In this document: positions 23,604 through 33,709 of the stretch, piece after piece
Layout of the letters: each line of letters begins with the position of its first letter
Position numbering within the stretch: the first letter of the stretch is position 1
NCBI GenBank assembly: GCA_036960405.1
Contig: JBALWS010000006.1
Coordinates: forward strand, 16,090 to 80,089
Source of the DNA: Motiliproteus sp036960405
Lineage (GTDB): Bacteria; Pseudomonadota; Gammaproteobacteria; Pseudomonadales; Balneatricaceae
Reading direction: 5' to 3'
DNA length: 64,000 bases
Notes under the pieces: generated by a model
Told to the model about the DNA's origin: nothing
Seen by the model: only the letters and a program-made list of their open reading frames with translations
The model's database searches: none
Translations under genes and position numbers: made by a program

Positions 23604-24379
23604 GCGCATTGATCACGATGGAGCAGGTCAACCTGTCGCGCGGCGGTCGGTCGATTCTGGCCAATATCAACCTGCAACTCGAAGCGGAAAAAATTGTTAC
23701 GCTGATCGGCCCTAACGGTTCGGGGAAATCGACCCTGGTGCGACTGCTGTTAGGGTTACTCAAGCCCGACAGCGGCCAGGTCAGCCGCCAACCCCGGCTG
23801 CGGATCGGCTACATGCCGCAAAAATTGCATATCGATGCCACCCTGCCACTGACCGTACGCCGCTTTCTACAGTTAGCCGGCCGCTATCAAGAGACGGAAC
23901 TGCAACAAGCGCTGGTGCAAGTAGGAGCCGACCACCTGCTCGGCAATCCGATGCAGCAACTCTCGGGCGGCGAGACCCAACGAGTGCTATTGGCTCGAGC
24001 ACTGCTGCGCCAGCCGCAGCTACTGATTCTCGATGAACCGGTGCAAGGCGTCGACGTCAACGGTCAGATCGAGCTCTATGCGCTGATTGCCGAGCTGCGC
24101 CAGCGCTTCGGCTGTGGGGTACTGATGGTCTCGCACGACCTGCACCTGGTGATGGCCAGCACCGATACCGTGGTCTGCCTCAACCACCATATCTGCTGCT
24201 CGGGCCATCCCGAACAGGTCAGCAACGACCCCTCCTATATTGAGCTGTTCGGCAGCAAAGGGGCCGATAACCTGGCGCTGTATAACCACCAGCATAACCA
24301 TCGTCACGATGACCACGGCAATGTCATCAGCGATCACCCCCACGTACCCAGTGATGACTGCTGCGGAGGCTCCCACTGA
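23600..24379 (+). CDS. znuC: Zinc ABC transporter ATP-binding protein ZnuC
   Basis: ATPase of high-affinity zinc import. The 259-aa product has Walker A GPNGSGKST, signature LSGGETQR, Walker B LLILDEPVQGVD and the H-loop VSHD. The C-terminus is histidine-rich (NHQHNHRHDDHG and further His and Cys), probably metal-binding. I chose ATG 23600, which overlaps the zur stop; the open frame extends to 23561 inside zur. The next gene starts within its stop (TGATG). The periplasmic binding protein gene znuA is not present here. Confidence 0.94.
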   Translation: MSALITMEQVNLSRGGRSILANINLQLEAEKIVTLIGPNGSGKSTLVRLLLGLLKPDSGQVSRQPRLRIGYMPQKLHIDATLPLTVRRFLQLAGRYQETELQQALVQVGADHLLGNPMQQLSGGETQRVLLARALLRQPQLLILDEPVQGVDVNGQIELYALIAELRQRFGCGVLMVSHDLHLVMASTDTVVCLNHHICCSGHPEQVSNDPSYIELFGSKGADNLALYNHQHNHRHDDHGNVISDHPHVPSDDCCGGSH

Positions 24380-25179
24380 TGGCCGACTTCTTAATTAGAG
24401 CCCTGCTCGGCGGCGTCGGGGTTGCCATCATTGCCGGCCCGCTGGGGGCGTTTGTGGTCTGGCGGCGGATGGCCTATTTCGGCGACACCCTCGCTCACGC
24501 GGCACTGCTGGGGATTGCATTGGGGATCCTGGCCGACATCGATCTTAATCTGGCGGTCATCCTCTGCTGCGTGCTGCTGGCACTGCTACTGGTATCACTG
24601 CAGCGGCGTCAGATCATCGCCACCGATACGTTGCTAGGCATCATGGCCCATAGCACCCTGTCACTGGGTCTGGTAGCGCTGAGTTTTCTACCCGAGTTGC
24701 GAGTCGATCTGATGGGCTACCTGTTTGGCGACCTGTTGGCCGTTAGCCAAAACGACCTGATATGGATCTACGGCGGCGGAGTGCTGGTACTCGGGCTACT
24801 GATCAAGCTGTGGAATCCGCTGCTGGCGATCACTATCGATGAAGAGCTGGCCCAAGTCGAAGGGGTGCCGGTGACTCAGGTCCGATTAGCACTGATGCTG
24901 CTGGTCGGGATCGTGATCGCGGTGGCGATGAAGATTATCGGCGTACTGTTGATCACCTCGCTGCTGATCATCCCTGCCGCCGCCTCGCGACGATTATCGG
25001 ATACGCCTGAGAAAATGGCCGTGCTAGCCAGTGTTATCGGAGTGATCTCGGTCTGCCTGGGGCTAAGTGCCTCGTATCAGTGGGATACACCTGCTGGTCC
25101 TTCGGTGGTGGTCTGCGCCGCGATGCTGTTCCTGCTAGTCCATATCCTGCCGCTGCAGCCACGTCGTCCGACGCTTTAA
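24379..25179 (+). CDS. znuB: Zinc ABC transporter permease ZnuB
   Basis: Inner-membrane permease of zinc import, 266 aa with about eight hydrophobic helices. Family blocks include WRRMAYFGDTLAHAALLGIALG near the N-terminus, the middle LMGYLFGDLLAVS, and LLITSLLIIPAAASRRLS in the C-terminal half. Overlaps znuC by 1 nt (TGATG), so it is translationally coupled to it. Confidence 0.95.
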   Translation: MADFLIRALLGGVGVAIIAGPLGAFVVWRRMAYFGDTLAHAALLGIALGILADIDLNLAVILCCVLLALLLVSLQRRQIIATDTLLGIMAHSTLSLGLVALSFLPELRVDLMGYLFGDLLAVSQNDLIWIYGGGVLVLGLLIKLWNPLLAITIDEELAQVEGVPVTQVRLALMLLVGIVIAVAMKIIGVLLITSLLIIPAAASRRLSDTPEKMAVLASVIGVISVCLGLSASYQWDTPAGPSVVVCAAMLFLLVHILPLQPRRPTL

Positions 25180-25199
25180 CTCATGCCCACACTTCTCTG

Positions 25200-26528
25200 A
25201 TGACATCGGCCTCCCAACCCGCGCGCTGGCTTGATCCAACCATGCATCGGCAGATGTGGCTGCTCGCCTGGCCGATGATTCTGTCCAACATCACCGTTCC
25301 GTTGTTGGGGTTGGTCGATACCGCTGTCATTGGCCACCTGCCCGATCCGCGCTTTCTCGGCGGGGTGGCGATCGGAGCCAGCCTGTTCTCCATTCTGTAC
25401 TGGGGTTTCGGTTTTCTTCGCATGGGCACCACCGGTCATTGCGCTCAGGCCTACGGCGCCGGGGACTACAACCAAGTGCGATTATTGCTGGCTCAGTCAC
25501 TACTGATCGCAGCAGGCCTGGGTACGCTGCTGATCCTACTGCAGCAACCACTGATCGGCATCGGTTTGTGGTTGATGGATCCCAGTCCAGAGGTGCTGGA
25601 GCAAGCGCAGTTATACAGCCAGATCCGTATTTACAGCGCTCCTGCAGTATTAGCCAACTACGCCATTCTGGGCTGGTTTCTGGGCTTACAGAACAGCAAG
25701 GTGCCGTTGGCGTTGCTGGTCTGCGCCAACCTGATCAACATCCTACTCGATCTGTTACTGGTGCTGGGGTTGGGGTGGGGCGTCGAAGGTGTCGCGCTGG
25801 CGACCCTCTGTGCCGACTACGCCGCACTGGCGCTGGGACTCTGGCTAGCACTGCAGCGGCTGAAGCCACTACCCGGTCAATTGCAGACTGAGCGGTTAAC
25901 CCAGTGGTCGCACTACCGCCAACTGCTACAAAGCAACCGCTACCTGCTGGTCCGCACCTTAATACTGCTGCTCAGCTTCGCGTTCTTCACCGCTCAGGGT
26001 GCGCAGCAAGGTGACGTGGTCCTCTCGGCCAATGCGGTACTGCTCAATTTTCTGCTGTTGATCTCTCACGGTTTGGACGGTTTTGCCCACGCCATCGAAG
26101 CGTTATGCGGGCGCTTTCACGGTGCCGGTCAACGGCAGCAGTTTCTCAACGCCTGCCGTAGCGCATTGCTGTGGTCGGTTGCAACGGCGCTGGCTTTCAG
26201 CGCATTTTTTGGCTTGGCGGGCCCTTGGCTGATTCGGATGCTGACCGATATCCCAGCGGTCATTGCCACAGCCGAGATCTACCTGCCTTGGCTGATCGCA
26301 ATGCCATTGACAGGCGTGTGGAGCTATCTACTGGACGGTATCTTTATCGGTGCCAACTGGTTTCGCGAGATGCAAAACACCATGCTGCTGTCGGCACTGG
26401 GGGTCTATCTGCCGGTGTGGTATCTGAGCCAGCCGCTGGGAAACCACGGTCTATGGCTCGCGCTAACATTATTGCTGTTAGCCCGTGGGCTGAGCGGCGG
26501 CTGGGTGTTTATCCGCAACAATCGCTAA
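25200..26528 (+). CDS. MATE-family transporter (DinF-like)
   Basis: A 442-aa multidrug and toxic compound extrusion protein with about 12 transmembrane helices. It has the DinF-branch pattern WPMILSNITVPLLGLVDTAVIGHL at the start and LGWFLGLQNSKVPLALLVCANLINILLDLL in the middle. These proteins expel cationic or organic compounds using Na+ or H+ gradients; DinF-like members have been linked to oxidative and bile stress. ATG 25200 follows znuB by 20 bp; the open frame reaches back inside znuB but that part is not family-like. Readthrough from the zinc operon is possible. Confidence 0.9.
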   Translation: MTSASQPARWLDPTMHRQMWLLAWPMILSNITVPLLGLVDTAVIGHLPDPRFLGGVAIGASLFSILYWGFGFLRMGTTGHCAQAYGAGDYNQVRLLLAQSLLIAAGLGTLLILLQQPLIGIGLWLMDPSPEVLEQAQLYSQIRIYSAPAVLANYAILGWFLGLQNSKVPLALLVCANLINILLDLLLVLGLGWGVEGVALATLCADYAALALGLWLALQRLKPLPGQLQTERLTQWSHYRQLLQSNRYLLVRTLILLLSFAFFTAQGAQQGDVVLSANAVLLNFLLLISHGLDGFAHAIEALCGRFHGAGQRQQFLNACRSALLWSVATALAFSAFFGLAGPWLIRMLTDIPAVIATAEIYLPWLIAMPLTGVWSYLLDGIFIGANWFREMQNTMLLSALGVYLPVWYLSQPLGNHGLWLALTLLLLARGLSGGWVFIRNNR

Positions 26529-26558
26529 AGCGCTTAAGCCTCGGTTTTTTAAGCTCTG

Positions 26559-27470
26559 TTACTGGGTATCTCTTACGCTACCGAGTCGCTGCAACGCCAA
26601 CCCTGCCAGAATTAACCCCAACCCGACCAGCGTCGAGGTCAGTATCACTTCGCCTAGCACCGTACTGATCAGCATCAGCGATAGCAGCGGGGCGATAAAG
26701 ATCAGATTGGCGATACGCGCGGTACTCAGGGTCAACTTCATCGCCAACAGCCAGCAAACAAAACTGATCCCCATCTCCAGCAGCCCGACATAACCAGCCC
26801 CCCACAGCCCTCGCGCATCCCACTGCGACAGTTCACCGGTCAGGCCGCAATAGACCAGCAGCAACACAATCCCGACGCTGACATTCATGAACAGGCTGGC
26901 CACCGGCTCGCGTTTATCACGGGTGTTAAAGATCCAGTACAGCGCCCAGATCAGGGTACTGGCCAACGCCAGCAGCACCCCATCGAGGCTATCGAACTGC
27001 AACGCCAGCAGCTCGCCGCGGGTAGCGATCACCAGCACGCCGCTGTAACAGACCAGCGCTGCCAACCCTTCGGCCAATCGCAGCCGATGACCCAGTAACG
27101 GAACCGCCAGCAATGACAGCGTCAGCGCCCAGGTATAATTGAGCGCCTGCGCCTCCTGCGCCGGTAACAGCTCGTAGGCTTGAAATAGCACCAGGTAGTA
27201 GAGAGTCGGATTGAGTGCGCCAAGCAGCAGCGAGTCCTTGGCATGATGCCGGAACAACCCAAGGGTGCGCCGTAACTGACCGCGCTTGAGCAGCAGCCCC
27301 CCCAGAAACAGCCATGACACCACGCTGGCGCACAACACCAACTGCGCTGGGCTGAGATACTGCAAACTGAGTTTGAAGGCGGTCGCCACCGTCGACCAGC
27401 ACAACACCGCGCTCAAACCGAACAGGTCTGCCCGCCGCTGCTGAGCAGACGGCCCGGAAGGCAGGTTCAT
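26559..27470 (-). CDS. EamA-family (DMT) transporter
   Basis: A 303-aa inner-membrane protein with ten predicted helices in two EamA halves (GLSAVLCWSTVATAFKLSL opens the first; LLALASTLIWALYWIFNTRDK opens the second). Family members export amino acids and other metabolites; the substrate cannot be told. ATG 27470 overlaps the tag stop by ATGA, which I prefer to the longer frame beginning at 27506 inside tag. Confidence 0.88.
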   Translation of the reverse strand: MNLPSGPSAQQRRADLFGLSAVLCWSTVATAFKLSLQYLSPAQLVLCASVVSWLFLGGLLLKRGQLRRTLGLFRHHAKDSLLLGALNPTLYYLVLFQAYELLPAQEAQALNYTWALTLSLLAVPLLGHRLRLAEGLAALVCYSGVLVIATRGELLALQFDSLDGVLLALASTLIWALYWIFNTRDKREPVASLFMNVSVGIVLLLVYCGLTGELSQWDARGLWGAGYVGLLEMGISFVCWLLAMKLTLSTARIANLIFIAPLLSLMLISTVLGEVILTSTLVGLGLILAGLALQRLGSVRDTQ

Positions 27471-28075
27471 AGGCTTTGAGGGTGAAAGCGAGGGTGACGG
27501 TGGCAATCGAGCAGATGGTCGTTGACCATCCCGGTAGCCTGCATAAAGGCGTAGCAGATGGTCGGGCCGACGAAACGAAAGCCGCGCTTTTTTAGCGCCT
27601 TGCTCATCGCTTCTGACTCCGGCGTGGATACGGGAATATCGGCCATCGTCGACCAGTTATTGATGCGCGGAGCCCCGCCGATAAACGACCAGATATAGCG
27701 GTCAAAACTACCGAACTCGGCTTGAACCTCGAGAAAAGCCCGAGCGTTGGAGATCGACGCGGCCACCTTGAGCTTATTGCGCACGATACCCGGATCGGCC
27801 AACAACAACTGTTGCTTAGTCACGTCGTAGGCCGCGACTATTAGCGGATCGAAATTGTCGTACACCTTACGGTAGTGTTGGCGCTTGTTAAGGATGGTGA
27901 TCCAGCTCAAACCCGCCTGGGCGCCTTCGAGAATCAAAAACTCAAACAGCAGCCGTTCATCGTGTAGCGGCACACCCCACTCCTGGTCGTGATACTGCTG
28001 ATAGCCTTCGCTCGACTCGCACCAGTCACAACGACGCAGGGGTGGACTACTAACTCGAGTACTAGCTGGGCTCAT
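27467..28075 (-). CDS. tag: DNA-3-methyladenine glycosylase I
   Basis: Base-excision repair enzyme removing 3-methyladenine. The 202-aa product keeps the N-terminal CDWC...YHDQEWGVP block, the helix-hairpin region ILEGAQAGLSWITILNKRQ and GFRFVGPTICYAFMQATGMVNDH. The zinc-binding Cys and His residues are at the N-terminus and in the C-terminal DCHRH. It overlaps the EamA gene by 4 nt on the same strand. Confidence 0.95.
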   Translation of the reverse strand: MSPASTRVSSPPLRRCDWCESSEGYQQYHDQEWGVPLHDERLLFEFLILEGAQAGLSWITILNKRQHYRKVYDNFDPLIVAAYDVTKQQLLLADPGIVRNKLKVAASISNARAFLEVQAEFGSFDRYIWSFIGGAPRINNWSTMADIPVSTPESEAMSKALKKRGFRFVGPTICYAFMQATGMVNDHLLDCHRHPRFHPQSL

Positions 28076-28094
28076 AGCCGATCCTGGTGATCAC

Positions 28095-28370
28095 TCACTC
28101 TGACGGGGGTTGCTTGGTCTTCGATGATGATTTCATCGGCACGAAAGTGAGCACTTGCTCACCTTGATCTAGTGATTTCACCGGCTGTTGGTTAACCCGG
28201 GTCTCCAACTCTTCGGAGTCGTTGCGGCCGTCTAAGCGCATCGCATCAAGGTATTGGCACTGGACACACTCGCGGTACTCTTTGACCTCATCGCGCCACA
28301 TCCGTAACTTATCTAGCTCACCACAGCGCGGACAAACCGCGCCCGCAACAAAACGTTTAACGATGCTCAT
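28095..28370 (-). CDS. yheV: YheV-family zinc-ribbon protein
   Basis: A 91-aa protein of the YheV family (putative metal-binding, function unknown). It has two CXXC pairs (CPRCGELDKL and ECVQCQYLD) that would form a zinc ribbon, then a charged, probably disordered tail. ATG 28370 lies inside the prlC stop (TGATG); a TTG one codon earlier is less likely. The pairing with prlC is conserved in gammaproteobacteria. Confidence 0.85.
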   Translation of the reverse strand: MSIVKRFVAGAVCPRCGELDKLRMWRDEVKEYRECVQCQYLDAMRLDGRNDSEELETRVNQQPVKSLDQGEQVLTFVPMKSSSKTKQPPSE

Positions 28371-30448
28371 CAACTTGCCTCCTCGGTAACACTGATGCCA
28401 CAGTGACGCAGCAGCGCGTCTACCTTTGGCTCACGGCCTCTAAAGCCGACGAAAAGATCCATCGGCTCACGCGAACCACCGCGCTCTAAAATTTGGTGCA
28501 GGAATGAGCGACCGGTATCCTCGTTGAACACCCCCTCCTCTTCGAAACGCGAGAAGGCATCGGCCGACAACACCTCGGCCCACTTGTAGCTGTAGTAGCC
28601 CGCCGCGTAACCACCGGAGAAAATATGCGAGAAACTGTGTTGAAAACGATTGAATTCGGCCACCGGCACCACCGATGTTTCAGCCCGAATCTGATCGAGC
28701 AGCGCCTGCACATCGGTTGCTGACCGAGCCTCTGCTGCCGATAAAGCGCCTGTGGCCGGTAAATAGTCCCGATGGAGCAGAAAATCGAACAACGAGAACT
28801 CCAGCTGACGCACCATCATCATCCCCGCCTGGAAGTTCCTGGCGGCCAGCATCGCATCCAATAGGGCTTGCGGCAACGGCTCACTGGTCTGGTAATGGCC
28901 CGAGATCTTCGCCAGCGCTTCGGGCTCCCAACACCAGTTTTCCAAAAACTGACTGGGCAATTCAACCGCATCCCAAGCCACCCCATTGATGCCCGACACA
29001 CCCGCCCACTCGATCTGGGTCAGCATATGGTGCAGGCCGTGACCAAACTCATGGAACAACGTGGTCACCTCGTTATGGGTTAACAACGCAGGCTGGTCAC
29101 CAACCGGCGGGGTAAAGTTGCACACCAGATAAGCCACCGGCAGTTGGATAGAGCCATCGTCCAGCCGCCTTCGTGCCCGGCACTCGTCCATCCAGGCACC
29201 ACCACGTTTGTGCGCCCGCGCGTAGAGATCGAGATAAAAATAGCCGAGCGCTTCTCCCGCGCGGCAGATCTTGAACAGCAGCGCGTCGTCGTGCCATAAG
29301 CCACTGGCAGGCTGGGCCTCGATCTCGATATCAAACAGCTGCCCGGTAATATCAAACAACCCTTGCAGCACCGTCGAGGCGGGGAAATAGGGCCGTAGCT
29401 CTTCCTGCGACAGGGTATAGCGCTGCTGGCGCAGCTTCTCACCGTAATAACCGACATCCCAGGCAGCCAGCGCGTCAGGTCCATCGCACTGACGGGCAAA
29501 CTCAGCCAGTTCGATAAACTCCTGCTTGGCCATAGGCAGACTAGGGCGCGCCAGATCACGGAGGAAGTCAACCACCTGATCGGTACTACCGGCCATCTTG
29601 GTCGCCAGCGAATACTCGGCATAACTGTCAAAACCCAACAACCGCGCCAGTTCGTGTCGCTGCGCTAAGATCTCGTCGATCAGCGCGCTGTTGTCCCATT
29701 GCCCTTTACCGGGGCCTTGATCGGAGGCGCGCGTCACAAAAGCTTGGTAAACCTCCTGGCGTAACGCGCGGTCGTCGGCGTAGGTCAGCACCGCAAAATA
29801 GCTAGGAAAGTCCAGTGTCAGCAGGTAGCCCTGCTGCTGTTTCGCCTGGGCCGCTTGCCGGGCAGCGGCAATCGCACTGTCGGGCAGGCCCGCCAACGCT
29901 TGTTCAGAATCCACCAACTTACTCCAGGCGTTGGTGGCATCGAGAACATTTTCGGAGAAACGACTGGTCAGCTCCGATAGGCGTTGTTTTAGCTCGCCGT
30001 AGCGTTGCCGCTGGTCGGAGGGCAGATCGATACCGCTGAGATGAAAATCACGCAACGCCTGATTGATCAGCATCTGCTGCGAACGATCCCACTGGCCGAA
30101 CTCATCGCTATCAGCCAGTTGTCGGTAAGCCTGGTAGAGCCGCTCGTTCTGTCCCTGTTCGGTATGGTACTGGGTCAGCTTGGGCAGCACCGCATTGTAG
30201 GCTTGGCGCAGCGGCTCGCTATTGACCACCGAGTTCATATGGCTGACCGGCGACCAAGCCTGATTGATTCGGTCGTCGATCGCCTCTAGGACTTGAATCA
30301 GCGCCCAGCCTGCAGGCGGATGGTCGAGCAGCCGTTCGAGTTCGACTCGTGCCTCGGTCAGCAACTGCTCAAATGCCGGCTCGATATCGGCCGCTTGAAT
30401 ACGGTCAAACGGGGGAAACTGGTGGTGTTGCAACAGCGGGTTGGTCAT
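28370..30448 (-). CDS. prlC: Oligopeptidase A
   Basis: A cytoplasmic M3-family zinc metallopeptidase that degrades short peptides, including cleaved signal peptides. The 692-aa product is of family length (E. coli 680). The active-site motif HEFGH is in TTLFHEFGHGLHHMLTQ, with the third zinc ligand expected downstream in the WDAVELPSQFLENW segment. The N-terminus MTNPLLQHHQFPPFDRIQ matches the family, so I use ATG 30448 over the frame start at 30478. It is coupled to yheV. Confidence 0.95.
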   Translation of the reverse strand: MTNPLLQHHQFPPFDRIQAADIEPAFEQLLTEARVELERLLDHPPAGWALIQVLEAIDDRINQAWSPVSHMNSVVNSEPLRQAYNAVLPKLTQYHTEQGQNERLYQAYRQLADSDEFGQWDRSQQMLINQALRDFHLSGIDLPSDQRQRYGELKQRLSELTSRFSENVLDATNAWSKLVDSEQALAGLPDSAIAAARQAAQAKQQQGYLLTLDFPSYFAVLTYADDRALRQEVYQAFVTRASDQGPGKGQWDNSALIDEILAQRHELARLLGFDSYAEYSLATKMAGSTDQVVDFLRDLARPSLPMAKQEFIELAEFARQCDGPDALAAWDVGYYGEKLRQQRYTLSQEELRPYFPASTVLQGLFDITGQLFDIEIEAQPASGLWHDDALLFKICRAGEALGYFYLDLYARAHKRGGAWMDECRARRRLDDGSIQLPVAYLVCNFTPPVGDQPALLTHNEVTTLFHEFGHGLHHMLTQIEWAGVSGINGVAWDAVELPSQFLENWCWEPEALAKISGHYQTSEPLPQALLDAMLAARNFQAGMMMVRQLEFSLFDFLLHRDYLPATGALSAAEARSATDVQALLDQIRAETSVVPVAEFNRFQHSFSHIFSGGYAAGYYSYKWAEVLSADAFSRFEEEGVFNEDTGRSFLHQILERGGSREPMDLFVGFRGREPKVDALLRHCGISVTEEAS

Positions 30449-30550
30449 AGGTCTGTCCGAAGGTAAATTCACAGTCATACGTTATCGGCAGATTGGAGTA
30501 GAATGGCGCCGACTTAACATTCTGCCCAGTTTACATGGAGGCTGCCCCGC

Positions 30551-31099
30551 ATGAAAATCCGCTCCTACCAAGGAATAACCCCCGCATTAGGCGAGCGGGT
30601 ATTTGTTGACCCTTCGGCCGTCGTGCTAGGCGATGTCGAGATCGGTGATGATAGTTCAATCTGGCCGCTGGTGGTGGTGCGCGGTGATATGCACCATATC
30701 CGTATCGGCCAACGCAGCAGCATTCAGGATGGTTCGGTGCTGCATATCACCCATGCCGGGCCCTACAACCCCGACGGCTTTCCGTTATTGATCGGCTCAG
30801 AAGTGACTGTTGGCCACCAGGCGATGCTGCACGGCTGCACCATCGGCGATCGTGTGCTGGTCGGGATGGGAGCGATGGTGATGGACGGCGCGGTGATCGA
30901 GGATGATGTGGTGCTGGGAGCGGGCTCGTTGGTACCACCGGGTAAACGGCTGCAGAGCGGCTTTCTGTACGTGGGTCGCCCGGCCAAGCAGGTCCGGCCA
31001 TTGACCGACAAAGAGATGAGCTATTTCAGCTACACCGCGGGCAACTACGCCAAGCTGAAAGACAAGCACCTACAAGAGGTCTACGCCGAACAGCCATAG
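30551..31099 (+). CDS. Gamma-carbonic-anhydrase-like hexapeptide protein (YrdA type)
   Basis: A 182-aa left-handed beta-helix protein. It has repeated hexapeptides (VVLGDVEIGDDSSIWPL onward) and the metal-ligand histidines in MHHIRIGQ and VGHQAMLHGC, with a C-terminal helix (YAKLKDKHLQEVYAEQ). Catalysis is unproven for most YrdA-type proteins. A GGAGG site lies 9 nt upstream. It diverges from prlC. Confidence 0.92.
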   Translation: MKIRSYQGITPALGERVFVDPSAVVLGDVEIGDDSSIWPLVVVRGDMHHIRIGQRSSIQDGSVLHITHAGPYNPDGFPLLIGSEVTVGHQAMLHGCTIGDRVLVGMGAMVMDGAVIEDDVVLGAGSLVPPGKRLQSGFLYVGRPAKQVRPLTDKEMSYFSYTAGNYAKLKDKHLQEVYAEQP

Positions 31100-31115
31100 C
31101 TACAACCCGGCAGCG

Positions 31116-31139
31116 ACTAAGCGGGCTAGCCCGCTTAGT
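31116..31139. terminator. 24-bp perfect palindrome between convergent genes
   Basis: A perfect palindrome centred on GGGCTAGCCC, between the gamma-CA-like gene (+) and the GGDEF/EAL gene (-), whose stop codon it overlaps. It can form a strong hairpin in both transcripts but has no long T-run, so the terminator role is probable but not certain. Confidence 0.55.
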
Positions 31140-33709
31140 TCAGCATCTTAGCCTTGCCGCCCTCTTCAAAATACTGATCCCACGGCCGCGGCTGATCGAT
31201 ACCGTAACCCTGAGCATAATCGACCCCGATATCGCTAAGACCGCGGATGATATCGTCATCCTCGACGAACTCGGCAATGGTTTCCATATTCAGCGTCTGA
31301 CCGACCGTATTGACCGCTTCGACGATACTGTACTGAACCCGATCTTTGGCCAGCTGCTTAACGAAAGCGCCGTCGATCTTGAGATAATCGACCGGTAGAT
31401 TTTTCAGGTAGGCAAATGACGACATCCCGGTGCCAAAATCGTCCAGTGCAAACTTACAGCCCATCGCACGGGTCGAGTCGATAAAGGTCATCGCCGCTTC
31501 GAGGTTCTGAATCGCAGCGGTCTCGGTAATTTCAAAACAGATCTGTTTGGTAGGAATATTCAACTCGGTAAATAGGTTGCGAATAAAATCGAGGAAGAAA
31601 CTATTGCACCAGCGTGGTGCCCGACAGGTTAACCGAATAACACATATGCCGGTGCGGCAAGTCTTGCTCGTGCGCCTCGGCAACACGTTTGCACACCTCG
31701 CTGATCACCCAACGATCCAGCTGCGGCATCAGGTTGTACTCTTCTGCTGCCGGGATAAAGATCGGCGGAATGATACGGCCATCTTCGGCTTCCATGCGTA
31801 ACAGCACCTCGGCGTGGTGCGGCTTCAGGCAGCCTTCTGGTGTGATCGGCGAGATCGACTGCAGATACAAGCGGTAACGACCCTCGTCCAGTGCCCGCTT
31901 GATCCGTGGCACCCACTGGCTCAGCTCGTGTTTACGGCTGTTCTCGTAAATATCTTTGGTATGGACGTAAATGTTATTTCGGCCCTGCTCACGCGCGGTG
32001 TCCACCGCAGCTTTGGCGGCCATGTAAACGTCAGAGATATCCAGATAGTCCTGATTGAGGAATACCACACCGATGGTCGCGGTGGTGTCGAAGCGATTAT
32101 CATCCCACTCAAACTCGATGCCGTTGATCAACTCACGCAGTTCGCAGGCAACAGTCAAAGCGTCGGCAGGATCGCCGTTGGGCCGCAGAATAGCGAACTC
32201 ATCGCCACCGATACGCGACAAGATATCCTGCTCGCCCAGCGAACGTTTCAGCTCACCGGCAATACTGCGTAGGAAACCGTCACCACCCTTAGCGCCGCAG
32301 ATATCGTTAATCACCGAGAAGTGGTCGAGATCGATATGCCACAGGATCGGGCTGTGCTTGGTGTCTTCGCTATTATCCAGGCTATGTTGGATTTTTTGGG
32401 CAAAGGTCATCCGGTTTAGCAGCCCGGTTAACGCATCGTGCGATGTTTCGTAAGTCAGTTGCTCGGCCAGTGTCTGAGCTTCGCCGACATCCTGAACCAC
32501 CATCACCGCGCCAAGCGGGCGCTCTCCTCGACTCAGAATTGGCGAGGCTTTAACCGAAATACCGGTATGATGACCATCCGCTTCGATCCGATAGGCGTGT
32601 TGTTGAATATCGATAATGGTTTCGTTATCCAAACAACGCAGCGCAGGGTTTTCTATCGGCTTATTGGTGATCTCACTGTACAGCGGCAGCACCGTATCAA
32701 AGGTTTGTCCCTGAGCCTGGTCGAAGGCCATTCCAGAAATCTGTTCAGCTGCCCGATTCATGTAGCTCACGTATCCCTCTGCATCGGTAGAGATCACCCC
32801 ATCACCAATAGCACCGAGAGTTATTTCAGCCTGTTCTTTCTCTTCCAGTAGATGAGTCGCGGTATTGCGCAACCGCAACAACGTAACAACCAAGAACATC
32901 AGTAATAGAAAGCCTGTCGCGAACAGCCCCACTCGGTAGTAACGCGAGATCCGCTCTTGCTGCTCATGGTAGTCAAGATAGACTTGGGTCAATTGCGACA
33001 AAACGGCCGGGGCGGGCAACTGAAATAACTGATCCAACGACTGGGCAACTAACGCTCGTGATTTGAACACAATCTTGCCGTGTTGAAAGCTGAAGCTGAC
33101 CAACTCCATCAACTCAGCATCTAGACCTTGCTCTTCCAGCTCGTAGACGATGTCCTCCACCTCAATCAGCATCGAATCGGCCTGATCGGTTAACTCTGCC
33201 GTTGGGGTATTGGCATACGCCAGCATGCTATTACGAAAATCCAGAATCAGCCCGTACTCATCCGGAGCCTGATGTTCCAGCTCGGCGACGAGGCTGGTTT
33301 GGGATAACCCCACCACGGCGTTCTTCAACTGAACCAGGTGTTTCATGTAGCTAGAGATCAGCTGCAAGCGTTCCTGGTGTAGGTTCAGCAGCCGATTTAA
33401 ATAGTACTCAACGCCGGTACCGGTCTGCCTGAAGGCGGTATACGACGAAGACTGCATCCGTTCAAGGATATCGCCCATCTCAACGAGCTGCCCTTGGAGC
33501 GAATCGAAATTATGGTATTGATCGTAATAGACCCTAATCAGCCCCTGGCGAAGATCACTGTCGAGCTGTTGTGTATGGTGCAGTAACTCGAGAACTTCCG
33601 AGTGCTCGTCATTAATGCTATCGACCCGCTGCGCCTGTACGAACAGAAACGTCAGCAGTAACAGGATGGTGGCTCCTGCAACAACGGGAGCCCAGCTAAA
33701 AGACTTCAT
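31135..33709 (-). pseudogene. Membrane GGDEF-EAL protein, frameshifted in the EAL domain
   Basis: Two overlapping frames make one gene. Frame 1 (33709-31601, 702 aa) has TM1 (about 7-25), a helical periplasmic domain resembling DAHL sensors, TM2 (about 263-285), a PAS domain (about 295-405) and a GGDEF domain with intact GGDEF (SRIGGDEFAIL). It then enters an EAL domain (AEVLLRM) and stops after NLSGTTLVQ. Frame 2 (to 31135) continues EAL with FEITETAAI, LDDFGTGMSSF and LKIDGAFV. Deleting one base near 31605-31610 joins them into an 857-aa protein with normal spacing. It is either a sequencing error or a recent loss of phosphodiesterase activity. The start overlaps the peroxidase stop (ATGA). 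Confidence 0.85.

Noticed and set aside
31135..31686. Separate stand-alone EAL gene
   Set aside because: Its first 30 residues are out-of-frame translation of the upstream gene; the EAL part continues the same domain, so one frameshifted gene is the better call.
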